Source: Gamarada debralockiae
Taxonomy: Eukaryota > Ascomycota > Leotiomycetes > Helotiales > Hyphodiscaceae
Direction of reading: 5' to 3'
DNA length: 25,086 nucleotides
Assembly (NCBI GenBank): GCA_002803225.1
Contig: NXFV01001422.1
Coordinates: 1-25,086 of the forward strand
Below the pieces are notes generated by a model, which was not told the origin of the DNA, searched no databases, and saw only the letters and a list, made by a program, of their open reading frames with translations. Below are positions 20,931-25,086 of the stretch, piece by piece. The position numbers and the translations under genes are program-made. Positions within the stretch are counted from its first letter, which is position 1, and every line of letters begins with the position of its first letter.

Positions 20931-21497
20931 TCGAATCAATCTAGTCGCAGCCACGACAAAGTTCCCAGTTTTCGTGGCTTCCTTTCTCCGCGATTGAAGC
21001 CGCACCTCAGCCGCTAACTCCAAAAGGATGGCACTGGTGGTTTTCGCCAAAATTATCCCGGATTCTCAAACATGCAGTCTTTGGTGCGGTTTGTTTTATC
21101 GTTGGTGGGGGTTGGCGGGTAAACCGCTTCTTGTAAACCATGGCTCGGCACGGTCGTCCCGTTCCGCGATACGCTACGATGACATGGCCACGTGTGGAAG
21201 GGAGAGTTCCAATCGCTTCCACCTAAATAGCACAACCTCATCACGTGGATATTATTGCCAGACGGTAAGAGCGCTGTCTTCCAACTACTCAAGCTCGAGG
21301 CTTTCAGCTATTCAACAGGTTACAGTTTCGGTGAGGAATTTGCGACCACTCTCACATTTCTCCTTCCTATATCCTTCCTTCTCTTTCGTCCAAGCAGATC
21401 AAGCCGGAACCACTACCCAACTGCCACAAATTGCAAACTGCGCGAAATCTCAGGCAGAAACTCATCCCTTAGTTCGTTATACTACCTCGACAATAAA
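20931..21497. other. Spacer between NLR fragment and FPGS relic
   Basis: A plus-strand frame from ATG 21028 to 21537 is open for 169 codons but is Ser/Thr-rich without recognisable motifs, and it runs antisense into the end of the FPGS relic. I do not call it a gene. Nothing else is supported. Confidence 0.35.
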
Positions 21498-23127
21498 TCA
21501 CATTAGTGAGTCATTCCGTGCCCAAGTTATGGAATGATCAGGCTCTAAGAGACCGAGCGTACCGCTAATTAGGTGCAAACTCCCTATTACCAATGCTTGC
21601 ATACCGTTGTTCTGATCACCGATTTCCCTAGCCCGATCTAAAGCCCCCTCAATTGTTCGTTCGCGTATTATCGTTGTTGTAGGATTAAGTTTCTCCCAAG
21701 TCTCGATATAACGCTCTTGGACCTCTGGAGAAAAGCGTTTTTTTAGATTCTTGTCTAAGAGGGAATTAGCTGGTGTTCTATCCTTCGGTGTGTTAGGAAA
21801 TACTAATCCTGACCCGGCTATCTTGCCTTTCATTATATATGGTTAAAATAACATATTGCATATGAATGTTATTGTCTTGTAGAGATTTTGCGATATTATG
21901 TAGAAGTACCGTACTATCTCGGGTTGTTGAAAATTGACTAAATATAAGAATGCAAGTGGGAGTAATAGTGTTACTAGAGAAGGTTAATACGTAGTCTATA
22001 TTTTACGGGCTAGACATCTACTTTTGCTTCTCTGTGGCCGTTTTAGTGAACTACTCCATAGCGTATCGCAAACTTAATTCATTATGCGCTCTATCAAGAA
22101 ACCATTGATAATTCTGATCGTTGATTTGCTGATACCGTCCTGGCCATGAAAATTGCTCGATGCCACGGGCGATATCTCTAATGCTACTTTGCCCTTTAGG
22201 TGCCTTTAGAGACAGGTAAGCGCGGACTACTGCGAGAGCTAGGGAGCAGTTTATTCTCTGGACTTTTGGCTTTAGCGCCGCCGCGTTAGTCGGAAGTGTA
22301 TAGTCGACTTCGACAAATTCCACTACAACTCCTTTCTTAGCTGCTCGCTATTGGAGGACCGCAACAACCTCCGGTTCCTGAAGAGTTGAAAAAGCTAGAC
22401 TTCCTGATTTGAAGATTCCTGCTTTATACTAGGCAATTCTTTGGATTATTAGACTAAGCAGACTAATATGATCCATTGCAATTGGCGTAACGGCCGTCAC
22501 AAGCGGCGTCTTTATAATATTCGTTGTATCGAATTCTCTACTAAGGTAAGTCTTATAAATTACTACGTCTACCTTTTCCTTAATAAAGTCATAGAATAAG
22601 AGAAGAGCCAAAAGCTGGAGATATCGGGGAATATCCAAAGTCTCGGTAGCCTGGCCCAGCAGCTTGTCCCAGACTTCGAAAAATCGTGTTGTGAAAAGTT
22701 CCTCTGATATCGGCTCGCCGTTAATGCGAATCCTCTCCCGTATGCTTTTCATATATAGTGATGTGTAGAGCCTAATCTTTCGTGGGTACCTAGTGTCGTC
22801 CCTATGCGCCTTAAGGAACGACGCCGCGAATATATAGGTACTACCCTTTCTAGTCGTCCCCGCGACGTGTATAGCATTTAAACCGTTCAGATCTTCAGCC
22901 TGTTATTATATTCAGTAATATTTCTGTGTTATTGAAGAATGTAAGTGTATACTGAGTGACTAAGTACTTCTAGCTATTTCACTATATTATCCCAGCCCCG
23001 CATTTCGTCCAAGTTGGGCTTCGGGGTCGCTTTCCTGCTATTCAGGCAGCGTATAGCTTCCTGTATTCGATTAGTATATTAATGAGATTGCCTGTGTTGC
23101 TTTTCTAACCTCGTAACTTCTCTCCAT
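21498..23127 (-). pseudogene. met7: Folylpolyglutamate synthase pseudogene with RIP-like stops
   Basis: Relic of folylpolyglutamate synthase, which adds glutamates to folates. Reading leftwards: exon 1 is 23127-23110 (MERSYE), intron 23109-23061 has a TACTAAT branch site, exon 2 is 23060-22953, intron 22952-22900, and exon 3 runs from 22899. Recognisable blocks include LNAIHVAGT, RIRINGEPISEELFTTRFFE, TPLVTAVTPIAMDH, RGIEQFSWPGRYQQIN, DRAHNELSLRYAM and, at the end, MQALVIGSLHLISG. In-frame stops lie at 22976-22974, 22431-22429, 22350-22348, 22053-22051, 22020-22018 and 22005-22003. Most replace Trp (TGG to TAG) or Gln (CAG to TAG), which are C-to-T or G-to-A changes in CpA/TpG context. A frameshift between about 21830 and 21795 moves the C-terminal 111 codons to another frame. 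The P-loop is altered too (GTTRKGST in place of GTKGKGST). The functional gene must be elsewhere. Confidence 0.9.
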
Positions 23128-23231
23128 ATGTGTTACTGCTCGCGATTTGAGGGGGGCCATTTCTATTTGCACCTCGAACACCGCAAATATCGCTTAGAGG
23201 CGGACTTTCAGCACTACCTAAAACTGACAAG

Positions 23232-24720
23232 GCGTGGCAGAATTTGGCCTGAATTTCAAGATTCAAAGTATGCTCGGAGTATTTCAGTTAGATTGCCCGG
23301 CAAGGATTATTAATGGGAAGTGGCAGGGCAATTTTTGTCGTCACTATGGAAGCATATGGTATCTAAAAGGCTTCGAGAAGTTCGCTAGCATGCCTAATTC
23401 AGACTATGGTTGACCCCCAGGTAAGTTTCTTATCGTTAGGGTGCCTTTGACATCAGAGCGGCGAAGATTCATGCCGAAGCACGTGATAGTCGATAATAGG
23501 GTCGGCATTTGCTGGGTCGCATTTTGCCTCGTACTCTGCCTCACCGTTCTACTCTATCCATTTTGCAGCCTCGCAATTCATCCTATAGAGATCGTTTTCA
23601 AATCGCCTATATAACCCGAAAGACTCCTGTACGACACCCTTGCCGAAAACCGTTCGGAAACCTTATCGGCCCTCCTGTTTGCAAATCTGCGACACTATAT
23701 ACGCGACGCCTTTTCCCAAGGAAGTACTTTTATCCTTACTCTCAGCTCTCGAAACCCAAGAATCTCGTTTTCGCCTAGCGTTAGCAAATATCGAATTTGA
23801 CTAGAAATTCACCGAGAAGGAGGAATGTATCATCCAAGATGCGTGTGATGGCCTCTATAGGGATAATGATATCGAAGATACCTTCTACAAGTATGAGGAT
23901 ATAACGGCATTATTGCACTCATTCTGTTTTACAGAGAATCCGAAAAGACCTAAAAACAGTAGGCAGCTATTTTCAAAGGATTCCGAGGGAGGTTAGTGAA
24001 ACGCGTTGCTAAGATGCTTCGCAGAGAAATTGTTGAATGGATTCCTTAATTTCTCAGCTCACGAAGTATATTCATTATCTTGTAGACAAATTTCTCTGCT
24101 GACGAACTGATGCAAGGCGGCATGGTTGGTATCAACTTCAATATCTTGGCCGGCATGCTAGAAGGAAGCGAAAGAGACATACATCGGAAGCTGCGGCAGG
24201 TGTAACTCAAGCTCGATCTCTGCCATCTCGGTCAAATCCAAGGGATATATCAGTCCCTCAACAATGCCAACAACCACAAAAGATACCTTACCAAAATGTT
24301 CAGCTTCGCCTTACTCCGACTCCCGAATAATATCTCCCTCAGCAACACCGACAGCTATCCAATACCTCATCCGACCGAAATAAAGCAGGCACCCTATATC
24401 AGCGAAGCCAGCAAAGTTTTCAGTCTAGCCAGTACGCACCTACTCCGATATCCAACGTTTCTTCCCCTAAATAAGATCTCCCTCAGTAACAAGAATACCG
24501 AAAGTCATCTAATATCTTAACCGACCAAGATAGAGCAAGCACCCCGTATCAGTATATACCTACTCCGAAGTCTACTGTCTCTTCCCTTAGCTACAACGAC
24601 TCTCCTTTATTCGTATCCCTAGCTTCCTCAGAAGACATCATCACGGCGCCTGCTATAGACAATACCAACTTCTCTATTGGTCCCCTCCCGATTCTCTTAT
24701 ACTCTCTAGGTTGTTCCTAA
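23232..24720 (+). pseudogene. Decayed plus-strand coding region, family unknown
   Basis: Several protein-like blocks appear on the plus strand, in shifting frames and broken by stops. Block 1 (about 23232-23803) stays in one frame with two internal stops. It includes WQGNFCRHYGSIWYLKGF, a hydrophobic stretch VAFCLVLCLTVLLYPFC that could span a membrane, and LSALLFANLRHYIRDAFSQG. Block 2 (about 23709-24000) holds LALANIEFD, a TAG, then KFTEKEECIIQDACDG. Block 3 (24086-24207) reads SADELMQGGMVGINFNILAG. Block 4 (about 24200-24720) is Gln/Ser/Pro-rich with TAA/TAG where Gln would fit. GTTAGT at about 23993 and TTGTAG at 24085 may bound an old intron. It begins head-to-head with the FPGS relic. 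This may be one gene or several; I cannot name it. Confidence 0.35.
24312..24580 (+). repeat. Degenerate tandem repeat, about 120-130 bp
   Basis: TACTCCGA begins at 24312, 24441 and 24561. It is followed by related sequence: AATA(A)GATCTCCCTCAG-like, then CCGACC(G/A)A(G/A)ATA and AGCA(A/G)GCACCC. The spacing of 129 and 120 bp points to a degenerate tandem repeat of about 40 codons, in a frame rich in Gln, Ser and Pro. Copies 1 and 2 each carry stop codons at Gln-like positions. Confidence 0.55.
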
Positions 24721-25086
24721 ATTCGACAGGACATACTATTTCGTGGACTCTTGCTACAGAAATAATGGGATGATCGCGGAACTGTGCGTGAGATTACGCT
24801 ACGTAATGCTGGCCTTGATAAGCAGGTCGCCTGTCTTTTCTCAAGCTAGACTAAGGTTGAGTAAACTATTAAGTCTTGTGTTCAGCTTAGTTTGATTGTA
24901 AAGGGCGTATTAGCGGACGGTTCCCCAGTATACTCAATCAGCGATCAGTCACGGCATCAAAATCTTAATCCTTTAAATGCGAAGAGCTAGACTTACTTGG
25001 GTTGATATTTGTTGGTTGGAACGTCGATCCCTACCGTATTGAGTATAGCTTGTATTTGCGTCTTACTGTAGCATAAGAGGGGTTGT
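24721..25086. other. Right-end sequence, no gene seen
   Basis: No coding region is supported. TTACGCTACGTAATGCTGGC at about 24794 resembles the outer sequence of some fungal Tc1/mariner-type elements, but a partner end would lie beyond the window. Confidence 0.3.

Noticed and set aside
21028..21537. 169-codon plus-strand ORF
   Set aside because: No recognisable domain, Ser/Thr-rich, and antisense to the FPGS relic at its end.
23509..23778. 89-codon plus-strand frame in the right-hand relic
   Set aside because: It starts at TTG and competes with a frame that gives more protein-like blocks on both sides.

Overview
The window looks like nuclear DNA of a filamentous ascomycete. Genes carry short (about 47-58 nt) GT-AG introns with CTAAC/CTGAC-type branch points. 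There is a fungal glycogen synthase, a fungal-type Zn2Cys6 regulator and a NACHT-ankyrin NLR, and the right part holds gene relics whose stops look like RIP (CpA to TpA). A leotiomycete is my guess, but the sequence alone does not prove it. No tRNA, rRNA or CRISPR was found.

Layout: 635-2440 (+) is an acidic, Cys-rich, coiled-coil orphan protein. 4128-6455 (+) is an intact five-exon glycogen synthase. 6456-7524 is intergenic and holds a probable solo LTR (7089-7347) flanked by a direct repeat. 7525-9285 (+) is a Zn2Cys6 transcription factor with an odd 5' intron structure, a 13-codon upstream ORF overlapping its start, and an in-frame 87-bp tandem duplication. 9286-13184 has no supportable gene but carries several perfect palindromes. 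13185-14231 (-) is an alpha/beta hydrolase, divergent from 14569-17469 (+), a five-exon NLR (SesA-like N-terminus, NACHT, ankyrin repeats).

To the right the DNA becomes relic-rich. It holds an unidentified antisense relic (17816-18490), an AT-rich tract, a candidate solo LTR (18912-19213) and a frameshifted, truncated NLR-type N-terminal domain (20467-20930). A folylpolyglutamate synthase pseudogene follows on the minus strand (21498-23127) with six premature stops and a frameshift, then an unidentified decayed plus-strand coding region (about 23232-24720) with degenerate repeats.

Functionally, the left part is housekeeping (glycogen storage) plus a regulator. The centre is a possible self/non-self recognition locus: an NLR with a divergent hydrolase and a second NLR-domain fragment nearby. 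The right part looks like a RIP-affected duplication and transposon graveyard. The hydrolase-NLR pair, the FPGS relic and the transcription factor's 5' end are the parts most worth following up.
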